Part shown: positions 8,863 through 19,599 of the stretch, in pieces
Numbering within the stretch: the stretch's first letter is position 1
Layout of the letters: every line of letters starts with the position of its first letter
From: Wurfbainia villosa
Taxonomy: Eukaryota; Streptophyta; Magnoliopsida; Zingiberales; Zingiberaceae
DNA length: 64,000 nt
Reading direction: 5' to 3'
Assembly: GCA_025175895.1 (NCBI GenBank)
Contig: CM046007.1
Location: 25,005,913 to 25,069,912, forward strand
Notes under the pieces: generated by a model
What the model saw: the letters and a program-made list of their open reading frames with translations, nothing else
Databases searched by the model: none
Told to the model about the DNA's origin: nothing
Made by a program: the position numbers and the translations under genes

Positions 8863-9355
8863 CGGGGGCGCTTAGATTTGGTGAAACCACCAATCTAACT
8901 TTTTTTCACAGATTTGTTTTTCGTTCGTTTAAATTTTTCTCCCACACTACTAATCCAAGACGAAGTCTTGGTACTCTTCGTTTGATTTTGTTTTGCAAGT
9001 ATTCGCTTTTGGAGTAGCCGACGGTCAAATGGGCATAACTTTTCGTACAAGTTGACCCACGACACGGTCTACCTACCAAATCGAAGCTCTCGCAGAGATC
9101 TACACTTCTTACGGGGGTTACCCTGGTAACAAGCTGTTTTCATCCTCAAAAAACGATGTTTAGTAGCCTTTCGGGGACATCGAAGGTTGTGAGTACTTAC
9201 TTTTTATTTAGTTTCTTATTTCTTTGCTTAACTTTCTATTTTTCGTTTATTTCTTTTTATTTCAAGACTACTAATCCAAGACGCAAGTCTTGGTACTTTC
9301 GTGTGTTTTTGTTGTTGCTAGGTTTTCATTTTAGTCTCCTTGTCTTTTTGTTCTA
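8863..9355 (+). other. Leader of G between primer site and gag
   Basis: This non-coding leader contains two copies of an ACTAATCCAAGACG(C)AAGTCTTGGTACT segment (about 8949-8976 and 9269-9296). The CCAAGACG and AGTCTTGG parts can pair. No gene is visible. Confidence 0.6.
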
Positions 9356-10996
9356 ATGGCCCATCTCGAGGGTTTTAGCACCGTCCGACCTCCGTTTTAC
9401 AACGGAGATGATTTCCGTTACTGGAAAGGTCGGATGGAATGCTTTCTTAAAACCCAAATTGAGATGTGGATCATAATTCAAACGGGTTTCACACTTCCGA
9501 CCAATGAAGTGGGTGACTCCTTGGATTATGATCAATGGACCGTTGCAACAAAATGACAAGTCGAAGCCGACGCCAAGGCGACACAAATCCTCCAATGTGG
9601 CATATCCAAGGAGGAGCTAAATCGCGTCGGCCCCTTCATAAGCGCAAAGGATCTTTGGACAAAACTAATCGAGTTACACGAAGGATTGGATCAAGCTAAG
9701 GTTTGCAAACGTGATTTGTTATTCAATAAATTATACACACTAAAAATGCAGGAACACGAGTCCGCGACGCAACTCCACGCCCGTGTCCAAGACATAGTCA
9801 ACAACCTACATGCAATCGGGTAAAAGGTCGAAAATCGTGACCTTATAAGGTATGTCCTAAACTCTTTTCCGAGGACTACCTTATGGGCATCCATGGTCGA
9901 TGCCTATAAGGTCTCCAAGGACCTTTCTAAAATTAGGTTAGATGAACTCTTTTCGGATTTTGAACTTCATGAGCAGTCTAACTCGGAGCCCGAGAGGGGT
10001 ATAGCCTTGTTTGCAGGTTCAAAGAAGAAGAAAATCGCAAGCAAGCCACCACCAACCGAGGAGGAAGACGAGTCCGAAGAAGAAGTTGACCCGGAGTTGA
10101 CTGCCGAACTAATGAACCTAGCTCGAAGGATAGCCAAGGGACGAAAGCGAACCACGACTCGACCCAACCAAGGTAAGTCTAAAAGTTCTAACATTAGGTG
10201 TTATGAGTGTAACAGGTTTGGACACATCAAGTCCGAGTGCCCCAAGCTCAACCACCAAGCACCTAAGCACAAGAAGGCCCTCAACGCGACATGGGAAGAA
10301 GCGTCATCCGAAGAAGACGAAGACCACGTCTTCATGGCGAAGTCGATTGAGTCAGACACGGAGACCGAACCTGAACTTGAGTCAGAACCTGAGGATGACT
10401 CGGACTACGAAGCTACCTTCAAGTCAAGCCACGGATACGCATCCGGTTCAAAAGATACCCTTAAAGTAAGTCGAAATTTATTTAATACTTTACAAAATAT
10501 GGTTAGGTTTTTGTCTAGGAAATTAGTTAAATCCGAGTCCAAGGTCGAGACCCTAGTTGAGGAAGTTAAACTCCTCAAACACCAGGTCTCCCTAACCTCT
10601 TCGACTAGTCGAGTTCAAGAGAAGGACTCAACTCGGGTTGAAAAACTCGAAGTTGAGAACTCTCTCTTGAAAAGTCAAGTCGAAGATCTTAGGAACACGT
10701 TGGAAAGGTTCACTTCGGGATCCAAAGGACTTGACCTCCTACTTGGATCTCAAAGGGCCGTGTACAACAAGGCAGGACTAGGGTTTAACTCAAACGCGAC
10801 TAATAGGTCGTATATGTCGATCGTAAGTAGACATAAAAAATGTGTCCAAGCATGGGTCCCTAAGACCACTTTGATTTCAACTCTAGGATCTAACTCGTAC
10901 TGGGTTCCCAAGGACCAAATCCACTATGTGGATAGACCGAACCGATTCAACGATCTAGGGGGAGCCAATACAAAATATGTTTGTGCTTTAACTTAG
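9356..10996 (+). pseudogene. gag: G gag, one frame with two in-frame stops
   Basis: The frame runs from ATG at 9356 to TAG at 10994-10996, broken by TGA (9554-9556) and TAA (9821-9823). Homology carries straight through both stops: the opening FYNGDDFRYWKGRM segment is typical of copia Gag, and the region downstream of the stops resembles the UBN2/DUF4219-type core. A single CCHC knuckle (CYECNRFGHIKSEC) starts near codon 282. An acidic region, a likely coiled coil around codons 390-450 and two WVPK motifs follow. Gag would form the particle and bind RNA. The C-terminal WVPK layout matches the end of the A-family gag. Confidence 0.9.
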
Positions 10997-11560
10997 AAAT
11001 TGCATGTTTTAACTTAGAAAGTTTGTGCTTTATCTTAGAATTTGCATGTTTTAACTTAGAAAGTTTGTGCTTTAAAACTTGTGAACTCTCTTAGAACACG
11101 TACATAACCAACTAAAATTCTTCGAAAAGATTGAGCCTCGGGGAGTCTCTTTTCAAATAACCAACTAAAATCCTTTGAAAAGATTGAGCCTCGGGGAGCC
11201 TCTTTTCAAAAATAACCAGTTAGACTAGGAAATGATCTTAGGTGAGTCAAGTCATCATTTTCTTGAAAATGGCTTTGTCTAAGGAAGTGGTCGATGATCC
11301 GATAAAAGAAGGCCCCTGTGCCTCGCCACGACCTGGAAGCCATGATCTTGAAAAGGTAAACTTGACAAGCCTAGGGTTAAATCCAAATCTAACATAAAAT
11401 TACTTGAACCTAAATCCACTCAATCAACTTAATTGAAAGTCATCTCAAAAAACACATAAGTATAACATGCTTGATCATATAGACTCCGGTGAGATGACCT
11501 AGGGTTAACAACTTACAACCAATTTTCTTAACAAAAATCTAACATCCAATCAACCACCTT
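10997..11560 (+). other. Spacer between gag and pol of G, with tandem duplications
   Basis: No open frame spans this part. An approximately 56-bp block around GAAAAGATTGAGCCTCGGGGAG is tandemly duplicated (about 11112-11220). The region just after gag repeats TTTAACTTAGAAAGTTTGTGCTTT. It probably holds decayed gag-pol junction sequence including the start of protease. Confidence 0.6.
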
Positions 11561-14500
11561 GTGTGTAGGATCAATGGATGTTGGACTGTTGCTCCGGCAC
11601 ATGACCGGGATCAACTCAAATTCGCAAAGCTTCGATTCAAACGACAAGGATCGGTAGCCTTTGGGAATAACTGCAAGCTCAAAATCATCGGATCAGGTGA
11701 TATCGAGCTTAACACGAATTTTGTTATTAAAAATGTATTACTTGTAGAGAATTTTGAATATAACTTACTTAGTGTAAGCCAATTGTGTGATAATAACTAT
11801 AAGGTTATATTTCTAGAAAATGAATGCATAATTAATACCAACGAAACCTCTAAAACAATTCTTAAAGGAACTAGAAATAACAACATTTATACGATCAACT
11901 TAACCAACTCCTCAACTAAGTGTCTTATGACATGGCAAGAGGAATCATGGTTGTGGCACCGACGACTCGGTCACTCGCACCCAAGACTCGTCCACAAGAT
12001 GAGTCAGAGTGGCTTAGTCAGAGGCTTACCCAATCTCAACAATTTGGTTAATAAAATCTGTAATGCTTGTCAACAAGGAAAACAACCTAGGACACAAAAC
12101 AAGTTAACTAACCAAGAACGAACCTCAAGTGTACTTGAGCTCCTGCATATGGATCTATTCGATTCACATGGAGCCAAGTCTCTCAATAGAAGTCAATATT
12201 GCTTAGTCATAATTGACGACTACTCCAGGTTTACCTGGGTTAGGTTCATCAAACATAAAAATGATACCCTAGATCAATTAATCAATCTATTCAAATTAAT
12301 CGAGAATCAAAAAGACCTTAAGATTAAAAGACTTAGAAGCGATCATGGTGGTGAATTCGAAAATCAAAGGTTCACCGACTTCTGTAACCTAAACGGATAC
12401 CACCATGAATTCTCTTGCCCTAGGACCCCTCAACAAAATGGCCTAGTGGAGCGGAAAAACCGAACTCTACAAGAAGCCGCTAGGACCATGTTGAACGAAT
12501 ACGACCTACCCGATTGGTTTTGGGCAGAAGCCGTTAGCACGACTTGCTATGTCCAAAATAGGATCCTTATGGTAATGAGGCACCTTAAGACCTCGTACGA
12601 GATTTATCACGATAAAATACCTAACATCAAGTACTTTAGGGTATTTGGGTGTAAGGTACATATCCTAAACACTAAGGATTACCTAGGGAAATTTACATCC
12701 AAAACCACGACCGGAATCTTTCTAGGATACTCGACTACAAGTAGAGCTTATAGAGTATATAACCATGACACCCTTAGAGTCGAGGAGACTATCAATGTAG
12801 TATTCGATGAAGGACATGAACCTACAAAACCCCCGGCAACCCCAATTAGCGAGCCGATTCATACTAGACCTTACTCTGATCCGGAGATCAGGTCTAGTGT
12901 TAATCCTAACCTAAGTCAACCTAGTCACTCTATTGATCAAGTGATAGATGACTCCAACCAAACTAGTGTTCAACCAAGTCACCCCATTGATCAAGCATTA
13001 GGTGACACAAACCCAACCCAATCTAGGACTCAGACTAACCACCCTATCGATCAAGTAATAGGAAATCCTAATCTAGGAGTTCAAACTAGAGCATCCTATA
13101 GGAACCTTAGTCAAATTTCCTTAATTTCAAAGATAGAACCCAAATCAATTGAACAAGCTCTTCTTGATCCCGATTGGATTATTGCAATGCAAGAAGAGCT
13201 AGCTCAATTTACTAGGAACGAAGTGTGGGAATTAGTACCACCACCTAAAGAAAAAACGATAATTGGAACAAGGTGGGTGTTTCGAAATAAGCTTGATGAT
13301 AAAGGTGAAGTAGTTAGAAACAAGGCTCGGTTAGTCGCCAAAGGATTTAGCCAAGTCGAAGGCTTAGATTACGACGAAACCTATGCCCCAGTAGCTAGAC
13401 TCAAATCCATTTGAATGTTGCTAGCTTATGCCGTACATCGAGGATTTAAGCTGTTTCAAATGGATGTTAAGTCGGCATTCCTAAATGGATACATTAAAGA
13501 AGAAGTTTATGTTAGCCAACCCCCCGGATTCGAAAATCTAGATAAACCCGACCATGTTTTAAAACTTAAGAAAGCTCTCTATGGACTTAAACAAGCTCCT
13601 CGAGCTTGGTACGAGAGACTTTCAATCCATCTTAAGTCAAAAGGGTTTAACCAAGGCTTAGTTGACCCAACTCTCTTTGTAAAAACCTTAGGTAAAGAAA
13701 TATTCATAGCTCAAATTTACGTAGACGATATAATTTTTGGAACCTCTAACTCAGCCTTACTAAACGAGTTCGTTTTGCTCATGGAAAGTGAGTTCGAAAT
13801 GAACTTGGTAGGCGAGTTAAGTTTCTTTTTAGGTCTACAAATTAAACAAACTAAGGATGGTATATACCTATATCAACAAAAATACACTAAGGAGTTAATT
13901 AAAAGATTTGGAATGCAAGACGCTAAGGTAATAAACACCCCAATGGCGATAAATGTTAACATAGGAGAAGACCTAGAAAGTAAGTCCATTGACTTAAAGT
14001 ACTATAGGAGTGCAATAGGAAGTCTTCTATACTTAACTGCGAGTCGACCCGACATCCTATTCGCAGTAAGTATGTACACCAGGTTTCAAACCTGTGCTAA
14101 GGAGTCTCACCTAACCCTAGTTAAGTGTATCCTTAGATATCTAAAGGGTACACTTAATGTCGGTATTTGGTATCCTAGATCTACCGAGTTCGAACTAATC
14201 GGCTACTCCGATTCGGATTATGCCGGTAGTAAACTCGATAGAAAGAGCACGAGTGGTTGTTGTCAACTACTCGGCTCGAGTCTAGTGAGTTGGTGCAGTA
14301 GGAAGCAACATTGTGTTGCCTTATCTACCACCGAAGCTGAATACATCGCGATGGGTGAGTGTGTCACTCAACTTCTTTGGATGAAGCACACTCTCCGCGA
14401 CTTTAAGTTAGACTTTACGAATACTAAACTTCACGTAGATAACATTAGTTCAATTAATCTTACCAAGAATCCAATATGTCACTCTAGGACCAAACATATA

Positions 14501-14635
14501 GAAGTCAAACACCATTTCATTCGAGAACATGTGGCCAACGGAGCCATACAACTCGAGTACGTCGAATCAAAATCTAACCTAGCAGACCTATTTACTAAAC
14601 CCCTACCCGAAGCCGAATTTAGTCTATTAAGATGA
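11561..14635 (+). pseudogene. pol: G pol: protease remnant, integrase, RT, RNase H with one in-frame stop
   Basis: Two frames, 11561-13414 and 13415-14635, are one frame split by TGA at 13412-13414, where an Arg codon (CGA) is expected before MLLAYA. Near the start the protease motif is broken: WMLDCCS reads in one frame and RHMTG in another. The integrase zinc finger has His near residues 133 and 138 and Cys near 167 and 170. The catalytic residues are D198, D261 and E297, spaced as DD35E. RT carries YVDD near codon 102 of the second part, with YGLKQAPRAWY before it. RNase H shows SDSDYAG and TTEAEYIA. The protein ends at LADLFTKPLPE. Together these would copy RNA to DNA and integrate it. 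Damage is light, so the insertion is young or the lesions are few. Confidence 0.93.
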
Positions 14636-15560
14636 AAATTGGGCATGTGCGTAATAGATTAAGAACTTGCAAACTATATTTTCTTACTACTATTTCTTAT
14701 TTTTCATTTTGATGGAACTAGCATAGGACATACCTTAGATATCATGCACCTATAGATTTAAGGAGCTAGTACATCTCACAACACATAGGACTAATGTGTT
14801 TGTGTACTTAGCCACGTAGATGGGCGTGAGATGTTAGGACCCTACTCCAGGTTCCAAGATGTAGATCAAGTGCGTCAATATGAACCTCGGAGTATAAATA
14901 TGCAACTAATATTAACCAACTCTAATCAGGACTTGTTGATAATATCATTTCAATCAAGTCAAACTAGAGTTGAACATTTAGATGAATTATTTTCACATAC
15001 TATTTTTAAAATCATCATGCTTGGACTTAGGGTTTTCTTAAAACCCCCCCACTTTTTCCTTGATTTATGTCAAAAGGGGGAGAAAAGGCCAAAGTTAAGG
15101 TTCAAGAAAAGGCCAAAGTTAAGGTTCAAGAAAAGGCCAAAGTTCAATTTCAAATTTTTGAAATTGATAACTTAACTTAAAACTTTGATTCTGGCCTAAG
15201 TTAATTGGGAGTAAGGTTTAGGTTTCAACTCTTCGGAATTGAAAACTTTAAAGGCCCAAGTTAAGAAATCAAAAGTTAAACCTTTTGAATAATTAACCTT
15301 TTGACTTAACTTTTGATTACTTAACTTGCACTTATTTTTGACTCTAAGAAGCCTAAGTTAAGTAATGCCATTTACTTAACTCATTATCTTTTGTGTTTGG
15401 AGAACTAAAAGTCTTTTTCAAGTACTCACCCTCGGTCAAGGGGGAGGGTTCCTCTAAGGGGAGAACTTGAGAAATATTTTTACTAATCCTACTTTTGCTT
15501 CTTGTCTTTACTGTTTCATGCACTTAATTTCCTTAACTTTGTGTGTTTTTGCCATATATC
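14636..15560 (+). other. G 3' untranslated region
   Basis: No recognisable gene lies between pol and the 3' LTR, and no envelope-like frame is convincing. A 24-bp unit (AAAAGGCCAAAGTTAAGG plus TTCAAG) is repeated 2.5 times at 15083-15144. Purine tracts like the polypurine tract occur near 15074 and 15437. Confidence 0.65.
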
Positions 15561-15574
15561 AAAAAGGGGGAGAT
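15561..15574 (+). other. Polypurine tract of G
   Basis: AAAAAGGGGGAGAT directly precedes the 3' LTR. The same 14 bases precede the A1 and A3 3' LTRs. Confidence 0.92.
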
Positions 15575-16681
15575 TGTTGGTGCAGTGAGGCACCGAAATC
15601 GAACCTGTGTTTTGATTATAGCAAAGACACAAAGTTAAGTCTATTTTGTTTTCTCACGAGCTGAATCGAGTGTGCAGAAGATTGATATAGCTGGAGCTGA
15701 AGGCTAGCGACACCCGGAGAAAGCCGCGGTGGTCGAGCGACACTCGAGTGATTTCGAAGGGAGCCGAAGGAATCGAGTGGAAGGCCGGAAGCAAAAGCAA
15801 CACGTAAGCATCGAGGTAAGCTCAAGTGTGCGAGAGTAAGTAAGGTCGTATCCTCTTTACGGGGATGATCTTAAGCATAGATCCGACCAAAGACTTCTTA
15901 TAGATGGTCTAGGTCGAGATCGGATGGTCGACGACCATCGAAATTATGTTTTTGTTGTGCTAACTTTGACTTGCAGCAAGCATCAGTCGACTGCCAGCTT
16001 GGAGGACTCATCACAAACAAGCGATCGTCTAGAAGGTCGACCAATCGATCGATGTCGCCATCAGTCGACTGATGATGGCCATCAGTCGACTGATGGTCAA
16101 TGATCAGATTCGAGGAGTCAAGGATTATCACCAAATTTCAAGGGAAGATGTGCTCAAATTTGATTGGCTAGGTTTCCTCTCGAAAAGGGGCTCAAAGGCT
16201 ATAAAAGGAGGGCCAAACCTAGGGTTTTGACAACAATTCTAAGCTTCCAAAAAGTCTCCGCAAAGCTACCGACAACAACGTGCTTCTTCTTCTCCGACGT
16301 CTAGGTTTCATTTCCTTTATTTTTGTACGTCGGTTTTAATTTTAGTGTCGTTGCTCATTTACATTCTTCGAAGCTATTTTTCTATCGTAACGAGGAGAGG
16401 GGGAGTGTCCCTCTACCTCAAGTTTTTTTTGTATCGATTAACTCCTACCTCCAACGAGGAGGAGTTTGTTTAGTGATTTGCCCTCCGTGCGTGGTCAAGG
16501 ACCACTAGGGCCTTGGAGTAGTAGCCTTCGGCTACGAACCAAGTAAATATCTTGTTTCTATTGTCTCCTTTACTTTTTGTTTTGCTTATCTTTCCGCTGC
16601 GTATATTTGTCTTGAAACGAATTCGAAAAAGTTTTTTCTTTCGCTATTCACCCCCCTCTAGCGAACCACATTGATCCAACA
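15575..16681 (+). repeat. 3' LTR of G
   Basis: It matches the 5' LTR almost base for base, with TATAAAAG at 16200-16207. The exception is a patch near 15984-16069 that carries CAGTCGACTGCC and a different following sequence. Confidence 0.95.
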
Positions 16682-16686
16682 AGTAC
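16682..16686. other. Right target-site duplication of G (AGTAC)
   Basis: It is identical to 7741-7745 and is followed by the continuation of the B1 LTR (CTTACTCTAAACATG). Confidence 0.95.
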
Positions 16687-17382
16687 CTTACTCTAAACAT
16701 GTAATGCTTTGGCCAAAGACTTTAGTAACAATCCGACGAGAGGCCATGGGTATACATCTCCTCGCAAGGAGTGGTGAATCCTTTATAGGCTATTCAAACA
16801 CCTTCGATCACTTCGACTTATACCCAATCATCCCGGGTCCACATCTCCTTAGAGATGCTTGCTTAAGATGTCAAAGCATAAGTCTCTATGATCAAGATGA
16901 CTTGAATACCGCAAGTCAAAGGAACATCGCACTTAAGCCACAGTAAGAACTTCATTGACATATCTATATATGCAGAGAACCATATGAAGTCTTACGGCTG
17001 GTCACTCCAATGAACTAGTTACCATAACTAGCATCCACGATTAACTCCGGACATCACTATGTCTCCAGCCAGTGAGAATCAGCTGCTTGGATACACCAAG
17101 GAGTATACCTCGTGCTAGTCTCGACAGAATTGATGGTGTCCAAATCCATCAATTCATCGACTAGGGATACATCACAATTACACATGTAGAGATACTCACT
17201 AGTTGTGATCCAATCACAAATTCTCTCATGTTGTGAATCGTATCGTGGACATTCAATAAATGAGTTTAAGATCCAATCAAATACATAAAACATGTATACT
17301 CAAATAGTGAATCTTCATTTATCATATAAATGGTTCATACATAAGGCGATTGCCTTAGGACATCTCTCATATATTACTAACA
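16687..17382 (-). repeat. B1 3' LTR, second piece
   Basis: It continues the LTR broken at 7745 and ends ATATTACTAACA at 17382. It aligns with 21063-21755 and 58978-59683. Confidence 0.93.
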
Positions 17383-17395
17383 GACTCCCACTTGG
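17383..17395 (-). other. Polypurine tract of B1
   Basis: On the minus strand CCAAGTGGGAGTC directly precedes the TGTTAGTAATAT start of the 3' LTR. This is the usual Angela/BARE layout. Confidence 0.8.
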
Positions 17396-18466
17396 CCTAA
17401 TGTCAATCGCTACGGTATCCAATACCATAAGCTCGAACATGACCCTCAAACTTATTTTGAGGTAATGCCTTAGTCAAGGGATCCGCTAAGTTCCTTTCAG
17501 TGGGAATTTTCTCGATTTGTATTTCGTTCATACTGATGATCTCTCTGATAAGATGATAGCGGCGAAGCACATGTTTGGATCATTGATGAGACCACATCAA
17601 GTTCAGAGATGAACTTCTTGATCCAAACCGCTTCCTATGCTGCTTCCAAAGCTGCAATGTATTCTGCCTTAGTGGCAGAATCTGCTATAGTGTCATGCTT
17701 GGAACTTTTCCAACTTATTGCGCCTCCATTCCAGGTGAATACATACCCAGACTTAGACATGGAATCATCCTTGTCTATCTGGAGTTGGCATTTGTATACC
17801 CACGTATCACCATGTACCCTTCTCTATATATTAGGAACATATCCTTAGTTCTTCTTAAGTACTTAAGGATCGTCTTAACAGCCACCCAATGATCCATTCC
17901 TGGATCAGACTGGTATCTGCTCGTGACACTCAGAGCATACGATACATCGGGCCTCGTACATAACATAGCATACATGATAGATCCTTTTGTGGATGCATAG
18001 GGAATCTTACTCATGCAAATCCTCTCGTCTTCTGTGCGCGAACACATAGACTTCGAAAGGTGTACCACATGCCTGATGGGTAAGAAACCTTTCTTGGATT
18101 CCGACATGCTAAACCTCTTTAGCACTCGGTCTATATATGTAGACTGCGAAAGACCAAGTAACTGTTTCGATCTATCTCTATAGATCTTAATCTCGAGGAT
18201 GTAGGTTGCTTCTCCCAGGTCTTTCATGGAGAATGTCTTGGATAACCAAACCTTCACTGACTGTAAGATTGAAAAATCGTTTCCTATAAGTAGTATGTCA
18301 TCGACATACAATACTAGGAACACGACTGCACTCCCACTAACCTTCTTGTACACCTAAGGTTCGTCTGGATTTTGTGAGAAATCAAACTTTTTGATGGTCT
18401 CATCAAAACGGATATTCCAGCTCCTGGATGCTTGCTTCAATCCATATATGGACCTTGGAGTGATAT
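17396..18466 (-). pseudogene. pol: B1 pol remnant: end of RT and RNase H
   Basis: Minus-strand reading from 18466 gives the PRSIYGLKQASRSWN block of copia RT. A TAG then follows at 18356-18354 in place of a Cys codon, and then an open stretch of 192 codons (18353-17775) with YVDDILLIGND and MYAMLCTRPDVSYALS. RNase H continues in pieces: AISWKSSKHDTIADST and a KAEYIAALEAA block near 17730-17630, with an in-frame stop. After a small deletion near 17590 comes HVLRRYHLIREI and the LADPLTKALPQ end near 17450. These signatures fit the Angela/BARE lineage. Sequence N-terminal to the RT middle is gone, so the fragment could encode no active enzyme. Confidence 0.9.
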
Positions 18467-19586
18467 CCAATATAGATAAGAACAACCTTGGAGTGAGTCC
18501 AACAAGCCATTCTTAGCTATGATGGTGGGTATCAAGTATACCGATTACATATCATGTATATGTAACTATCACAATGTGCTATCAACTAATTGAATGTTTA
18601 CACATACATTGGGTTGTTAACACAATAACAAGTATGCATCATATGCATAACACCCAACTTCACCTCTCTTCACATCGACCTTGGAGTGAGTCCAACAAAT
18701 CGATGCTCCAAGTTAGAGCCGACCCATTAATCGCGAAATAGTTTTAATATGGTTAGAGCGCATTCAACCAATTAGCCAGGCTTGGAGTGAGTCCAACAAC
18801 CCAAACCAACGATTGACCTCTGACTCTTACCAAATTAGAGTTAAACTATTCCAATGATTTGAACATGTTCAGGTTCAAGCCGGGCTTGGAGTGAGTCCAA
18901 CAACCAAAACAAGAAACAGAACTCTGGTTCTAAACATATTAATGGAAGGTGTAGGCTTTAATATTGAGTTAGGGTTTTATGTCTCATCCTCTTTGCATGC
19001 AAATAACTATTATCTACATGGCATGACATACATGACATACATCTACATGTCACGACACGCATGACATAATGTTATGCATCTAATGCAATTACATGACATA
19101 CAATTATGTCATGTACATAATTTTCTTATTTGTCATAACTATTTATGGAAATAAAATATGTTTAAGATTTGATTCTCCAAATCAAATCATTATTGAATTA
19201 GGAAACAAATTTCCAAATCAAATCACAAATTTTATTTATGAAAATAATTGATTAAGGAAAATCAATTTAGGAAACCAATTTCCTAAATCATCAAAACTAC
19301 TTATGGAAATAAAATATTTTAAGAATTGATTCTCCAAATCAAATCATGATTAAATTAGGAAACAAATTTCCACAATCTAATCAAATATTTTATTTATGAA
19401 AAATATTAATTTCCATAAAATACTTCCAACTTTCCAAAAGTGGAAGATTTCCATAAATACTTCTAGACTTTCTAAAATTGAAAAATTTCCATAAATACTT
19501 CTAAATTTCCAAAATTAGAAAATTTTCAGAAATAACATTATGACTATTGCAAAACCATTTTACAATTATGTCGAAACACAACCTGG
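18467..19586 (-). other. B1 degenerate leader region with a repeated 19-base motif
   Basis: This AT-rich stretch lies between the RT remnant and the primer site. CTTGGAGTGAGTCCAACAA occurs four times (18487, 18680, 18781, 18885). ACCTTGGAGTGA also occurs at 18452-18463 inside the RT remnant, so short homology may mark the deletion joint. Near 19140-19540, TTTCCATAAAT and AATCAAATC blocks repeat. I see no gag motif. Confidence 0.5.
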
Positions 19587-19598
19587 GCTCTGATACCA
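19587..19598 (-). other. Primer-binding site of B1
   Basis: The minus strand reads TGGTATCAGAGC beside the LTR end at 19600. This fixes the element's orientation. Confidence 0.92.
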
Positions 19599-19599
19599 C

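Larger units (their letters stand above)
7746..16681 (+). mobile_element. G: structurally complete SIRE-like Ty1/copia retrotransposon
   Basis: The 8936-bp element has LTRs of 1103 bp (7746-8848) and 1107 bp (15575-16681), a primer site, gag, pol in copia order (integrase before RT and RNase H), a polypurine tract and a perfect 5-bp target duplication. The integrase, RT and RNase H signatures fit the SIRE/Maximus lineage. No envelope-like third gene is seen. Gag has two in-frame stops, the protease motif is split between frames, and pol has one stop. The copy is therefore non-functional, although most of pol is open. The LTRs look nearly identical apart from one strongly different patch (about 8158-8215 versus 15984-16069), which suggests recent insertion. 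Confidence 0.95.

Noticed and set aside
14831..15175. Envelope-like third gene of the SIRE-like element
   Set aside because: The 114-codon frame is dominated by a 24-bp tandem repeat, has no signal peptide or membrane segment, and follows no splice signal that I can support.
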